Assembly: GCF_011383005.1 (NCBI RefSeq)
Contig: NZ_CP049935.1
Span: forward strand, 1,054,001 to 1,118,000
DNA length: 64,000 bases
Direction of reading: 5' to 3'
From: Phycicoccus sp. HDW14
GTDB lineage: Bacteria > Actinomycetota > Actinomycetes > Actinomycetales > Dermatophilaceae
Shown: one piece after another, positions 17,546-25,462 of the stretch
Numbering within the stretch: the first letter of the stretch is position 1
How the letters are laid out: each line of letters opens with the position of its first letter
Position numbers and translations under genes: made by a program
The notes under the pieces: model-generated
The model's database searches: none
What the model was told of the DNA's origin: nothing
What the model saw: only the letters and a program-made list of their open reading frames with translations

Positions 17546-19328
17546 CGTAGAGGGCGTCGACCTCGTCGCCGAAGTCGCGCATGACGACGTTGCGCTTGAG
17601 CTTGAGCGACGGGGTGAGGTGGCCGGACTCCTCGGTGAAGTCGGTGTCGAGGATGACGAATTTGCGGATCGACTCGGCCTTGGAGACAGCGGTGTTCGCG
17701 TCGTCGACGGCCTTCTGGACCTCGGCGAGGATGCGCTCGTCGTTCTTGGCCTTCGCGAACGGCACGCCGTCGAGGCCGTGGTTGGCCGCCCAGCCGGGGT
17801 ACATCTCCTCGTCGAGGGTGACCAGCGCCGCGATGAACGGCTTGCCGTCGCCGACGACGATGCACTGGCTGATGAGCGGGTGTGCGCGCAGCCGGTCCTC
17901 GAGCACGGCTGGGGCGACGTTCTTGCCGCCGGCGGTCACGAGGATCTCCTTCTTGCGCCCCGTGATCCGCAGGTAGCCCTTGTCGTCGAGCTCACCGATG
18001 TCGCCGGTGTGGAACCAGCCGTCGGTCACCGCGTCGCGCGTGGCCTGCTCGTTGCCCCGGTAGGCGCGGAAGACGTTGACGCCCCGCAGGCAGATCTCGC
18101 CGTCGTCGGCGATGCGGACGTCGACGCCCGGCAGCGGCGGGCCGACGGTGCCGATGCGCATCGCGTCGGGGAGGTTGACGGTGGCGGGCGCGGTGGTCTC
18201 GGTGAGGCCGTAGCCCTCGAGGATGCTCACGCCGATGCCGCGGAAGAAGTGCCCGAGCCGGGTGCCCAGCGGTGCGCCGCCCGAGACGGCGTACTGCACG
18301 CGCCCACCCATCGCCTCGCGCAGCTTGGCGTAGACGAGCTTGTCGAAGACCGCGTGCCGCAGCCGGAGGCCGAGCGGCACGCTGCCGGCGTCGAGGGCCT
18401 CGGACCAGGCGATGGCGGTGGCGGCGGCCCCCGCGAAGATCTTGCCCTTGCCGCCGGCCTCGGCCTTGGCCTCGGCGGAGTTGTAGACCTTCTCGAAGAC
18501 GCGCGGCACGGCGAGGATGAAGGTCGGCTTGAACGACGCGAAGTCGTCCATGAGCGTCTTGAGGTCGGAGGAGTGGCCCATCCGCACGCCGGCGGTGACC
18601 GCGAGGACCTCGATGAACCGGGCGAAGACGTGCGCGAGCGGCAGGAAGAGCAGGGTCGAGGCGCCGTCGGCCTTGACGACCGCGGCGATCTGCTCGGCGG
18701 TGTTCTCGGCGAGGGTGAGGAAGTTGCCGTGGGTGAGCTCGACGCCCTTGGGGCGGCCGGTGGTGCCCGAGGTGTAGATGACGGTCGCGAGGCTGTCGCG
18801 GCTCAGGCCCTCCCGGCGGGCGGCGAGCTCGGCGTCGTCGACGTCGGCGCCGTCGCGGCTCAGGGTGTCGATGTCGCCGTGGTCGACCACCCAAGTGTGG
18901 CGCAGGCCCGGCAGCCGGTCGCGCCCCTTGTCGACGGCCGCGAGGTGCGCCTCGGTCTCGACGATGACGCCGACGGCGCCCGAGTCGGAGAGGATCCACT
19001 CGACCTGGTCGGCCGAGGAGGTCTCGTAGATCGGGACGGGGACGGCGCCCGCGGCCCAGAGCGCGAAGTCGGCGAGGGTCCACTCGTAGCGCGTGCGGCA
19101 CATGATGCCGACGACGTCGCCGACCCCGACGCCCGCGGCGAGCAGGCCCTTGGCCAGGGCCGCGACCTCGGCGGCGAAGGTGGCGCTCGTGACGGCGGTC
19201 CAGCCGCTGCCGGCCCGCACGGAGAACGTCACCCGCCCGGGGTCCTGGCCGGCGATGCGGGCCGGGAGGTCACCGAGGGTGCCCTCGCTCGTCGTGGGCA
19301 GGACGAGCGGCGTGGACGTCTCGTGCAC
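17538..19328 (-). CDS. Long-chain fatty-acid--CoA ligase (FadD15-like)
   Basis: 596 residues of the AMP-forming acyl-CoA synthetase family. The P-loop-like AMP motif is YTSGTTGRPKGVELTH. Other core motifs are GYGLTETTAPATVNLP, DGWFHTGDIGELDDKGYL and ITGRKKEILVTAGGKNVAP, the last holding the C-terminal-domain lysine region. It activates long-chain fatty acids at the cytoplasmic membrane. I choose GTG 19328, preceded by AGGAG; the frame is open 46 codons further but lacks family similarity. Its position next to a glycosyltransferase and SRPBCC gene parallels Rv2187 (fadD15). Confidence 0.93.
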   Translation of the reverse strand: MHETSTPLVLPTTSEGTLGDLPARIAGQDPGRVTFSVRAGSGWTAVTSATFAAEVAALAKGLLAAGVGVGDVVGIMCRTRYEWTLADFALWAAGAVPVPIYETSSADQVEWILSDSGAVGVIVETEAHLAAVDKGRDRLPGLRHTWVVDHGDIDTLSRDGADVDDAELAARREGLSRDSLATVIYTSGTTGRPKGVELTHGNFLTLAENTAEQIAAVVKADGASTLLFLPLAHVFARFIEVLAVTAGVRMGHSSDLKTLMDDFASFKPTFILAVPRVFEKVYNSAEAKAEAGGKGKIFAGAAATAIAWSEALDAGSVPLGLRLRHAVFDKLVYAKLREAMGGRVQYAVSGGAPLGTRLGHFFRGIGVSILEGYGLTETTAPATVNLPDAMRIGTVGPPLPGVDVRIADDGEICLRGVNVFRAYRGNEQATRDAVTDGWFHTGDIGELDDKGYLRITGRKKEILVTAGGKNVAPAVLEDRLRAHPLISQCIVVGDGKPFIAALVTLDEEMYPGWAANHGLDGVPFAKAKNDERILAEVQKAVDDANTAVSKAESIRKFVILDTDFTEESGHLTPSLKLKRNVVMRDFGDEVDALYGG

Positions 19329-19366
19329 CGTCGGACTCCTTCGTGCGCGGGTGGGCAGACCCCTCA

Positions 19367-19372
19367 ACTCTA
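19367..19372 (-). promoter_or_regulatory. Candidate -10 box for the acyl-CoA ligase / glycosyltransferase pair
   Basis: TAGAGT on the minus strand, 38 nt before GTG 19328, leaving room for the AGGAG ribosome site. It lies only 15 bp from the oppositely directed -10 box at 19388-19393. Confidence 0.35.
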
Positions 19373-19387
19373 GGCCCCGGGGGCGGG

Positions 19388-19393
19388 TAGCCT
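19388..19393 (+). promoter_or_regulatory. -10 box of a probably leaderless promoter for the SRPBCC gene
   Basis: TAGCCT, 8 nt before ATG 19402, with no ribosome site between. Confidence 0.4.
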
Positions 19394-19401
19394 GCGGTGC
19401 C

Positions 19402-19845
19402 ATGGCCGACCGCACACGATCCACCATCGACATCGCCGCCGCACCCGGCGAGGTCCTCGACGTCATTGCGGCGTTCGAGTCCTACCCCGAGTGGGCGGAA
19501 CAGGTGAAGGACTGCACCGTCCTCACCGAGGACGGCGACGGCTGGGCCGACCAGGTCGAGTTCACCCTCGACGCGGGGGCCATCAAGGACCAGTACGTCC
19601 TCGAGTACGACTGGGACGTCGCCGAGGACGGCACGGGCGTCGTCTCGTGGCACCTCGTGCGCGCCTCGCTGCTCAAGGGCCTCACGGGCAGCTACACCCT
19701 CGTCGGTGCCGGCAGCGCGACCCGGGTCAGCTACGACCTCGAGGTCGACCTCACCATCCCGATGATCGGGATGCTCAAGCGCAAGGCCGAGAAGCTCATC
19801 ATCGACGCGGCGCTCAGCGAGCTGAAGAAGCGCGTCGAGGGCTGA
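19402..19845 (+). CDS. SRPBCC (START/Bet v1-like) family protein
   Basis: 147 residues with the helix-grip fold pattern: an opening STIDIAAAPGEVLDVIAAFE, the conserved YPEWAEQVKDCTVL loop, central strands ending in VVSWHLVRASLLKGLTGSY, and a long C-terminal helix (KLIIDAALSELKKRVEG). These proteins bind hydrophobic ligands. The equivalent position in M. tuberculosis is Rv2185c beside fadD15, suggesting a link to lipid metabolism (inferred). It is the first gene of a compact plus-strand run; the next start is 8 bp downstream. Confidence 0.88.
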   Translation: MADRTRSTIDIAAAPGEVLDVIAAFESYPEWAEQVKDCTVLTEDGDGWADQVEFTLDAGAIKDQYVLEYDWDVAEDGTGVVSWHLVRASLLKGLTGSYTLVGAGSATRVSYDLEVDLTIPMIGMLKRKAEKLIIDAALSELKKRVEG

Positions 19846-19853
19846 GCGGCACG

Positions 19854-20255
19854 ATGACGGCGGAGGGCTGGCACGAGCAGGTGGGGAGCGTCGCCGAGGA
19901 GGCCGAGCGTCTCCTCGCGAGCCTGCGCCGCAGCGGGGAGGGACAGGCCCGCGAGGACCACGGGACCCGCGAGGACCACGAGTCCCGCGACGGCCACGGG
20001 ACCCGCGAGGGCCACGAGCCCCACGGGACCCCTCCCGCGGGGGAGGAGGCGCCCCGCACGGCCGGGGGCTTCAGCTGCGACGACCCCGTCTGCCAGTGGT
20101 GCCCGGTCTGCCGGACCTCGGCCTTCGTGCGCCAGCTGAGTCCCGAGACGCTGAGCGGCCTCGCCGAGCTCGCGGGCTTCGCGGCCAGCGTGCTCGGCGA
20201 CCTCGCCGCGTCGCGGTCCCGGCAGGACCGGCCCCGGGAGGACGACGATGCCTGA
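19854..20255 (+). CDS. Cys-motif protein with hexapeptide tandem repeats
   Basis: 133 residues, not matched to a named family. The N-terminal ~30 residues are helical. Residues ~33-56 are four hexapeptide repeats (REDHGT, REDHES, RDGHGT, REGHEP). The C-terminal part has FSCDDPVCQWCPVC (C-x4-C-x2-C-x2-C), a possible metal site, and a hydrophobic helix (LSGLAELAGFAASVLGDLA). The conserved-looking C-terminus suggests a real actinobacterial protein; the repeat is probably a disordered linker. It overlaps the glucokinase start by 8 nt. Confidence 0.65.
   Translation: MTAEGWHEQVGSVAEEAERLLASLRRSGEGQAREDHGTREDHESRDGHGTREGHEPHGTPPAGEEAPRTAGGFSCDDPVCQWCPVCRTSAFVRQLSPETLSGLAELAGFAASVLGDLAASRSRQDRPREDDDA
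19950..20021 (+). repeat. Four 18-bp tandem repeats inside a coding region
   Basis: Units start at 19950, 19968, 19986 and 20004, with consensus CGCGAGGACCACGGGACC. They stay in frame, each encoding one Arg-x-x-His-x-x hexapeptide, and a half unit follows at 20022. The copies differ by two to four bases. Copy number could vary between strains without breaking the frame. Confidence 0.85.
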
Positions 20256-21264
20256 CGGCCCGCTCGCGATCGGCGTCGACATCGGCGGCACGAAGGTCGC
20301 CGCGGGCGTCGTCGACGCCGCCGGCACGGTGCTGCGCCGTACCCGGCGCGACACCCCGCACCGCTCCACGAGCCCGCGCGTCGTCGAGGACACCATCGTC
20401 TCGGCCGTCGAGGAGCTGATGGGCCACGGCGACGACGTCGTCGCCGTCGGCATCGGGGCCGCGGGCTTCGTCGCCGCCGACCGCGCCACCGTCGTCTTCG
20501 CCCCGCACCTGTCGTGGCGCAACGAGCCGCTGCGCGCCGCGCTCGGCGGGCGGCTGGCCCTGCCGATCTTCGTCGACAACGACGCCAACGCCGCCGCCTG
20601 GGCCGAGCACCGGTTCGGCGCCGGCCGCGGCGAGAGCCACCTCGTCATGGTCAACCTCGGCACGGGCATCGGCGGCGGCATCGTCCTCGACGGCCGGGTG
20701 GTGCGCGGCCGGTTCGGCATCGCGGGGGAGTTCGGCCACATGCAGGTGGTCCCCGACGGCATCCGCTGCGAGTGCGGAAACCGCGGCTGCTGGGAGCAGT
20801 ACGCCTCCGGCAACGCCCTCGTCCGCGAGGCGCGCTCGCTGATGTCGGCCGGCAGCCCCGTGGTCTCCGACCTCTTCGATCGGGTGGGCGGCGACCCCGG
20901 CGAGCTCACCGGGCCGCTCGTCACCGAGGCCGCGCGCGACGGCGACCCGCTGGCCCGCGAGCTGCTCGGCGAGATCGGGCGCTGGCTCGGGGTGGGCATC
21001 GCCGACCTCGCCGCCGCCCTCGACCCCGGCACCTTCGTCATCGGCGGCGGGGTCAGCGCGGCCGGCGACCTGCTCCTCGACCCGGCGCGCGCTGCCTTCC
21101 GGCGCCAGCTGACCGGGCGCGGCTACCGCCCGGAGGCGGCCATCGTCGCCGCCCAGCTCGGCAACGAGGCGGGCCTCGTGGGCGCCGCCGACCTCGCGCG
21201 GGTCGGGGCCGCCGACCTCGCCTGGGCCGAGGCCGTCGACCGGGCCGAGCGCCCCTCCGGCTGA
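20248..21264 (+). CDS. glk: ROK-family glucokinase
   Basis: 338 residues. The N-terminal phosphate loop is IGVDIGGTKVAAG. The catalytic region is VDNDANAAAWAEHRFGAG, followed by NLGTGIGGGIVLDG. The ROK zinc motif CECGNRGCWEQYASG is complete. It phosphorylates glucose in the cytoplasm with ATP; in Streptomyces the equivalent GlkA also mediates carbon catabolite control, but that role here is only possible. ATG 20248 overlaps the preceding gene by 8 nt. The extra C-terminal Ala/Asp repeat (AADLARVGAADLAWAEAVD) is unusual. Confidence 0.93.
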   Translation: MPDGPLAIGVDIGGTKVAAGVVDAAGTVLRRTRRDTPHRSTSPRVVEDTIVSAVEELMGHGDDVVAVGIGAAGFVAADRATVVFAPHLSWRNEPLRAALGGRLALPIFVDNDANAAAWAEHRFGAGRGESHLVMVNLGTGIGGGIVLDGRVVRGRFGIAGEFGHMQVVPDGIRCECGNRGCWEQYASGNALVREARSLMSAGSPVVSDLFDRVGGDPGELTGPLVTEAARDGDPLARELLGEIGRWLGVGIADLAAALDPGTFVIGGGVSAAGDLLLDPARAAFRRQLTGRGYRPEAAIVAAQLGNEAGLVGAADLARVGAADLAWAEAVDRAERPSG

Positions 21265-21270
21265 GGCGTC

Positions 21271-21954
21271 GTGGCCAGCGAGCGGTTCCGCGTCGCGACG
21301 TACAACACCCGCGACTTCCTCGACGACCACCGCCTCGCGGCGCGCGTCGTGCGGGCCGTCGACCCCGACGTCCTGTGCCTCCAGGAGGTCCCGCGCCGGC
21401 TCTTCGCCCCGTGGCGGCTGCGCCGGTTCGCCGCCGCGTGCGGGATGCGCTGGAGCGGGCGGCAGACCGGCAGCGGCGGCACGACCGTCCTCACCGCCGA
21501 GCGGGTCGAGCTGCTCGAGGCCTCCCACCAGCGGCTGCCGGTGCGCTGGCCGGACCGCACGCGCGGGTGGGCGCGCGCCCGCATCCGGCTGGCCGGCGGT
21601 CACGAGCTGACCGCCGTCTCGCTCCACCTCAGCCTGCGACCGCCGGAACGGGTGCGGCACGTCGAGGCCGTGCTCGCGGCGCTCGACGGGGTCGAGCCGC
21701 TGCTCGTCGCGGGGGACCTCAACGAGGAGGACGACGGACCGGCCTTCCGGCTCGTCGACGTGCCGGGGCGGCTCGGTGTGGCGGGGCCGCACGCGCCGAC
21801 CTACCCGGCGCGCGCGCCGAGGCGCCGGCTCGACGTCCTCTTCGCCTCGCCGCGGCTGCGGGTGCTGCCCCCGCGGGAGGTGCTGCTGCCCGACTCGGTG
21901 TGGGCCGCGGCGAGCGACCACCGACCGGCGTGGGTCGACCTCGAGATCGACTGA
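21271..21954 (+). CDS. Endonuclease/exonuclease/phosphatase (EEP) family protein
   Basis: 227 residues with the EEP core: VATYNTRDFLDDHR (motif-I Asn), VLCLQEVPRRL (metal-binding Glu), LLVAGDLNEEDDG (catalytic Asp and Asn), RRLDVLFASP and WAAASDHRPAWVDLEID (terminal SDH). Members cleave DNA, inositol phosphates or sphingolipids, so the substrate cannot be read from sequence. No signal peptide is seen, indicating a cytoplasmic location. GTG 21271 is six bases after the glucokinase stop, so they are probably co-transcribed. Confidence 0.87.
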   Translation: MASERFRVATYNTRDFLDDHRLAARVVRAVDPDVLCLQEVPRRLFAPWRLRRFAAACGMRWSGRQTGSGGTTVLTAERVELLEASHQRLPVRWPDRTRGWARARIRLAGGHELTAVSLHLSLRPPERVRHVEAVLAALDGVEPLLVAGDLNEEDDGPAFRLVDVPGRLGVAGPHAPTYPARAPRRRLDVLFASPRLRVLPPREVLLPDSVWAAASDHRPAWVDLEID

Positions 21955-21955
21955 G

Positions 21956-21975
21956 GGGCGCCGGGCCCGGCGCCC
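21956..21975. terminator. 20-bp perfect palindrome between convergent genes
   Basis: GGGCGCCGGGCCCGGCGCCC is fully self-complementary and fills most of the 26 bp between two converging stop codons. Its RNA would form a GC-only hairpin on either strand. There is no T tract, which is common for high-GC actinobacteria. Confidence 0.5.
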
Positions 21976-21980
21976 GGACG

Positions 21981-22529
21981 TCAGACGCGGGCGCCGTCGT
22001 CGGTGTCGTCGCGGTGGCGGGGCTGGCGCAGCACGAGGAGCGCGAAGCCGCCGAGCGAGAGCACGAGACCGGCGAGGAACCACCGGGTGCTGTGGAACGG
22101 ACGGGCCATCGCCACGTAGATGAGGCAGAGCGGCCCGGCGACCAGGCCGAGCACGGCACCCCAGAAGTGCAGGTCCTCCTGCGGGGGCAGGTGCACGGCC
22201 GGCGGCTCGAAGTGCTCGTCGTCCTCCGCGGCCTCGGCCGCGTCGGCGGCGACCTCCGGGACGACGCCGTCATCGGTCGCGGGCGGCTCGGCGACCCGCC
22301 ACGACGAGGCGGGCAGGACGATGTCGAGGGGCGAGGGGTTGACCCACGGCTGCCGGGGCGCGCGCACCGGGTCGTCGGCCGGCTCGTCGTCGGCGGGGCC
22401 GTCGACGCCGGACGGGTCGGCGGGGGAGGCCGGGTCGGCTGCCGGCTTCGGGCCGTCCCACGCCGCGACGATGGACGCGAAGCGCTCGTCGACGTCGCGC
22501 TCGTCCATCTCACCGGGGCGGTCGGTCAC
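21981..22529 (-). CDS. Acidic membrane protein of unknown function
   Basis: About 182 residues. The N-terminal ~115 are very acidic and Pro/Ala-rich, hence probably disordered, with a short conserved-looking stretch (PWVNPSPLDIVLPASSWRV). Two C-terminal transmembrane helices follow (about 122-140 and 151-168), ending in a short charged tail. It resembles actinobacterial conserved hypothetical proteins, but I cannot assign a function. I choose GTG 22529, five bases after GAGGAG; GTG 22535 would overlap that site. Confidence 0.65.
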   Translation of the reverse strand: MTDRPGEMDERDVDERFASIVAAWDGPKPAADPASPADPSGVDGPADDEPADDPVRAPRQPWVNPSPLDIVLPASSWRVAEPPATDDGVVPEVAADAAEAAEDDEHFEPPAVHLPPQEDLHFWGAVLGLVAGPLCLIYVAMARPFHSTRWFLAGLVLSLGGFALLVLRQPRHRDDTDDGARV

Positions 22530-22635
22530 GCTCACTCCTCGCGTCGGGGGACGGGACGATCTTCGCACGCCCCTCCGGGTGCCTCCGGGTCGTGGGACGA
22601 CACCGGTGACGAGAGGGCAACGTCGCGGGGGTGCA

Positions 22636-22641
22636 CTAGGC
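22636..22641 (+). promoter_or_regulatory. Candidate -10 box for plsC
   Basis: A TAGGCT hexamer about 30 nt before the TTG start leaves room for the GAGGAAGGG ribosome site. No clear -35 is seen. Confidence 0.35.
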
Positions 22642-22671
22642 TTCCCGGCAGACGCGAGGAAGGGTGGTCCG

Positions 22672-23502
22672 TTGTTCTACTGGGTGCTGAAGACGGTCGT
22701 CCTCGGGCCGGTCCTCCGCCTCCTCTTCCGCCCGTGGATCGAGGGTGAGGAGAACATCCCCGAGGACGGTGCCGCGATCTTCGCGAGCAACCACCTCTCC
22801 TTCTCCGACTCGATCTTCCTGCCGCTGCTCGTCCCGCGGCGGATGACCTTCCTCGCCAAGTCCGACTACTTCACCGGAGTCGGGCTCAAGGGCCGGCTGA
22901 CCGCCGCGTTCTTCAAGGGCGTGGGCCAGCTGCCCATCGACCGCTCCGGCGGCCGGGCCAGCGAGGCCGCGCTCAGCTCCGGGCTGAGGGTCCTGCGCCG
23001 CGGTGAGCTGCTCGGCCTCTACCCCGAGGGCACCCGCAGCCCCGACGGCCGGCTCTACAAGGGCCGCACCGGTGTCGCCCGGATGGCCCTCGAGGCCGGC
23101 GTGCCGGTCGTCCCCGTCGCGATGATCAACACCGACAAGGCCCAGCCCACCGGTACCAAGATCCCCAAGCTCGTGCGCATCGGGGTCAAGGTCGGCGAGC
23201 CGCTCGACTTCTCCCGGTACGAGGGCATGGAGGGCGACCGGTTCGTCCTGCGCTCGGTCACGGACGAGATCATGTACGCACTGATGGAGCTGTCCGGCCA
23301 GGAGTACGTCGACATGTACGCGACGGCGATGAAGGACCGGATCGCCCGCGAGAAGAAGAACAAGGCCAAGGAGGCCGCCGAGGCCGCCGCCCCCGGCCGT
23401 GCGGCCCGCGAGCTCGAGGACGCCCTCGACGACGAGGGCCTCGGGGAGGGCGGGACCGCCGCCGACCGGCGCGACGCCGGCCCGGAGCGGCGCGCGAGCT
23501 GA
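22672..23502 (+). CDS. PlsC-type 1-acyl-sn-glycerol-3-phosphate acyltransferase
   Basis: 276 residues. The acyltransferase signature NHLSFSD (HX4D), then FKGVGQLPIDRSGGRAS, LGLYPEGTRSPDGRLYKG (EGTR block) and VPVVPVAM, define PlsC. It acylates lysophosphatidate at the inner membrane. The C-terminal ~50 residues are a charged Ala/Lys/Glu-rich extension. The start appears to be TTG at 22672, seven bases after GAGGAAGGG. The position matches Rv2182c in M. tuberculosis. Confidence 0.9.
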   Translation: MFYWVLKTVVLGPVLRLLFRPWIEGEENIPEDGAAIFASNHLSFSDSIFLPLLVPRRMTFLAKSDYFTGVGLKGRLTAAFFKGVGQLPIDRSGGRASEAALSSGLRVLRRGELLGLYPEGTRSPDGRLYKGRTGVARMALEAGVPVVPVAMINTDKAQPTGTKIPKLVRIGVKVGEPLDFSRYEGMEGDRFVLRSVTDEIMYALMELSGQEYVDMYATAMKDRIAREKKNKAKEAAEAAAPGRAARELEDALDDEGLGEGGTAADRRDAGPERRAS

Positions 23503-23510
23503 GGGGCGAC

Positions 23511-24692
23511 GTGGGGGTCCTCGGCCCGAGCTCGCCGCGCACCGGGCGGCGCGAGCCGGTCGTCGTCGAGGCCTTCCACCGCGGGCTCGACGTCTTCCGC
23601 CCGCTCGCCACGGCCTACGCGGACCTCCTCGCCTGGGAACGGCGTGAGGACATGGTCCGGCCCTGGGTCGCGGTCCTCGTCCTCGGGGTGATGGCCGCCT
23701 GGTCGCTCGGGCTGCTGGTGTACCGGCGGCGTGGGCGCACCGTGCTCGTCGCCGAGGTCGTCATCGCCACGGCGGCCATCCTGGCCACCCCGCTCGCCGA
23801 CGGCATGGCCGCCGTGACGTCGGGCCAGTTCACCCTCCCCACCGTGTGGGCGGCGGGGTCGGTGGCCGGGGCCGCCGTGGTCGCCGGGGCGCGGGGCGGG
23901 CTCGTCGCGGCCGGCGTCATCGCCGCGGCCGACCTCGTCGAGATCGCCGGCCGGCCGACCCAGGGCACCGTGCACAACATCGTCATCCTCGTGCTGCTCG
24001 GCGGGCTCATCGGGCTGGCCGTCGACCTCGCCCGCTCGGGCCTGGAGCGCGAGGAGCAGGTCCTCCTCGAGCGCGAGCGGCTGCGCGAGCGCGAGCGCAT
24101 CGCCCGGGTCGTGCACGACGGCGTGCTGCAGTCGCTCGCCTTCATCCACCGCCGCGGGGCCGAGCTCGGGGGCGAGGCCGACGAGCTGGCCACCATCGCG
24201 GCCGACCAGGAGCGCGCGCTGCGCCGCTTCGTGTCCGGGGCCGGTGCGCCCGGGGGGTCGGTCGTCGACCTGCACGGCGTCGAGGGGGCCGAGGTCGACC
24301 TGCGCCTGGCCGTCACCGCGCACGAGCGCCCCGGGGTCACCGTCGCCGTACCCGGGGACCCGCTGCTCGTCGACCCGCCGGTCGCCCGCGAGCTCGACGC
24401 GGCCCTCACCGCGGTCCTCGACAACGTCGCGCGGCACGCGGGGGAGGGCGCCCGGGCCTGGGTCCTCCTCGAGGGCGACGCCGCCGGGGTCGAGCTCACC
24501 GTGCGCGACGACGGTGTCGGCGCCGACCTCGTCGAGCTCTCCGGGGCGGCCGGTCGCGGGCGCATGGGCGTCAGCTCCTCGATCCGCGGACGGGTCGAGG
24601 ACCTCGGTGGTTCGGCCACGTGGACCACCCGCCCCGGGGCAGGATGCACCGTCCGGATCATCGTCCCGCGCACGTCGGAGGACCGACCATGA
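23511..24692 (+). CDS. MacS-family sensor histidine kinase
   Basis: 393 residues. The N-terminal half has about five to six transmembrane segments (residues ~50-180), then a short coiled-coil rich in Glu/Arg. The phospho-acceptor motif is IARVVHDGVLQSLAFIHRR (DHp of the NarL-partner type). The HATPase domain follows with LDNVARHAG (N box) and DDGVGADL (G1 box). It senses an unknown signal and phosphorylates the adjacent regulator, with whose start it shares a 4-nt ATGA overlap. Confidence 0.9.
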   Translation: MGVLGPSSPRTGRREPVVVEAFHRGLDVFRPLATAYADLLAWERREDMVRPWVAVLVLGVMAAWSLGLLVYRRRGRTVLVAEVVIATAAILATPLADGMAAVTSGQFTLPTVWAAGSVAGAAVVAGARGGLVAAGVIAAADLVEIAGRPTQGTVHNIVILVLLGGLIGLAVDLARSGLEREEQVLLERERLRERERIARVVHDGVLQSLAFIHRRGAELGGEADELATIAADQERALRRFVSGAGAPGGSVVDLHGVEGAEVDLRLAVTAHERPGVTVAVPGDPLLVDPPVARELDAALTAVLDNVARHAGEGARAWVLLEGDAAGVELTVRDDGVGADLVELSGAAGRGRMGVSSSIRGRVEDLGGSATWTTRPGAGCTVRIIVPRTSEDRP

Positions 24693-25407
24693 CCGACCCC
24701 GAGGCGCCCCCGCCGGGCACCGACTCCCCGCGCGTGCTCGTCGCCGACGACCACCCGCTGTGGCTCTCGGCGCTCGAGCGCGACCTCGTGGCGCGCGGTG
24801 TCGAGGTCGTCGGCACCGCCGCCGACGGCCCGTCGGCGGTGCGGCGCACCCGGGCCGCGCGCCCGGACGTCCTCGTCCTCGACCTCAACCTGCCCGGGAT
24901 GCGCGGCGACGAGGTGTGCCGGGCGCTCGGCGACCTGCCGACCCGGGTGCTCATCCTCTCGGCCAGCGGCGAGCAGCACGACGTGCTGGCCGCCATCAAG
25001 GCCGGGGCCACCGGGTACCTCGTGAAGTCGGCCTCGCCCCCGAGATCCTCGAGGCCGTGCTCGCCACCGGGCGCGGCGAGGCGGTCTTCACCCCCGGGCT
25101 GGCCGGGCTGGTGCTCGGCGAGTTCCGGCGGCTCGGCAGCGAGGCCGGGGTGAGCGAGCCGGCCGAGGCCACCGACCGCGAGCGGCCCATCCCGCAGCTG
25201 ACCGCCCGCGAGACCGAGGTGCTGCGGCTCGTGGCCACCGGGATGTCGAGCAAGGAGATCGCCGCCCAGCTCTTCCTCTCGCACCGCACGGTGCAGAACC
25301 ACGTGCAGAACACGCTGGGCAAGCTGCACCTGCACAACCGGGTCGAGCTGGTGCGCTTCGCCCTGGCCCACGGGCTCGAGGACGAGGACGCCGCACCCGC
25401 CACCTGA
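24689..25407 (+). CDS. LuxR/NarL-family response regulator (one frameshift as read)
   Basis: About 239 residues after repair. The receiver domain shows VLVADDHPLW (acidic pair), VLVLDLNLPGM (phosphorylated Asp) and GYLVKSASPPEI (conserved Lys). The HTH domain shows LTARETEVLRLVATGMSSKEI, then HRTVQNHVQNTLGKL. The frame breaks in the C run at 25037-25041; one added C restores SASPPEILEAVL. It is the partner of the upstream MacS kinase; targets are unknown. Confidence 0.9.
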
Positions 25408-25448
25408 CCGCGATGCGGGCCCGCTGTCCCGGATGTCGGACGCCCACC

Positions 25449-25454
25449 TACCAT
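25449..25454 (+). promoter_or_regulatory. -10 box of a probably leaderless DAHP synthase promoter
   Basis: TACCAT, 8 nt before the GTG at 25463, with no ribosome site between. It supports the repaired start of this gene. Confidence 0.4.
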
Positions 25455-25462
25455 TGACGCTC

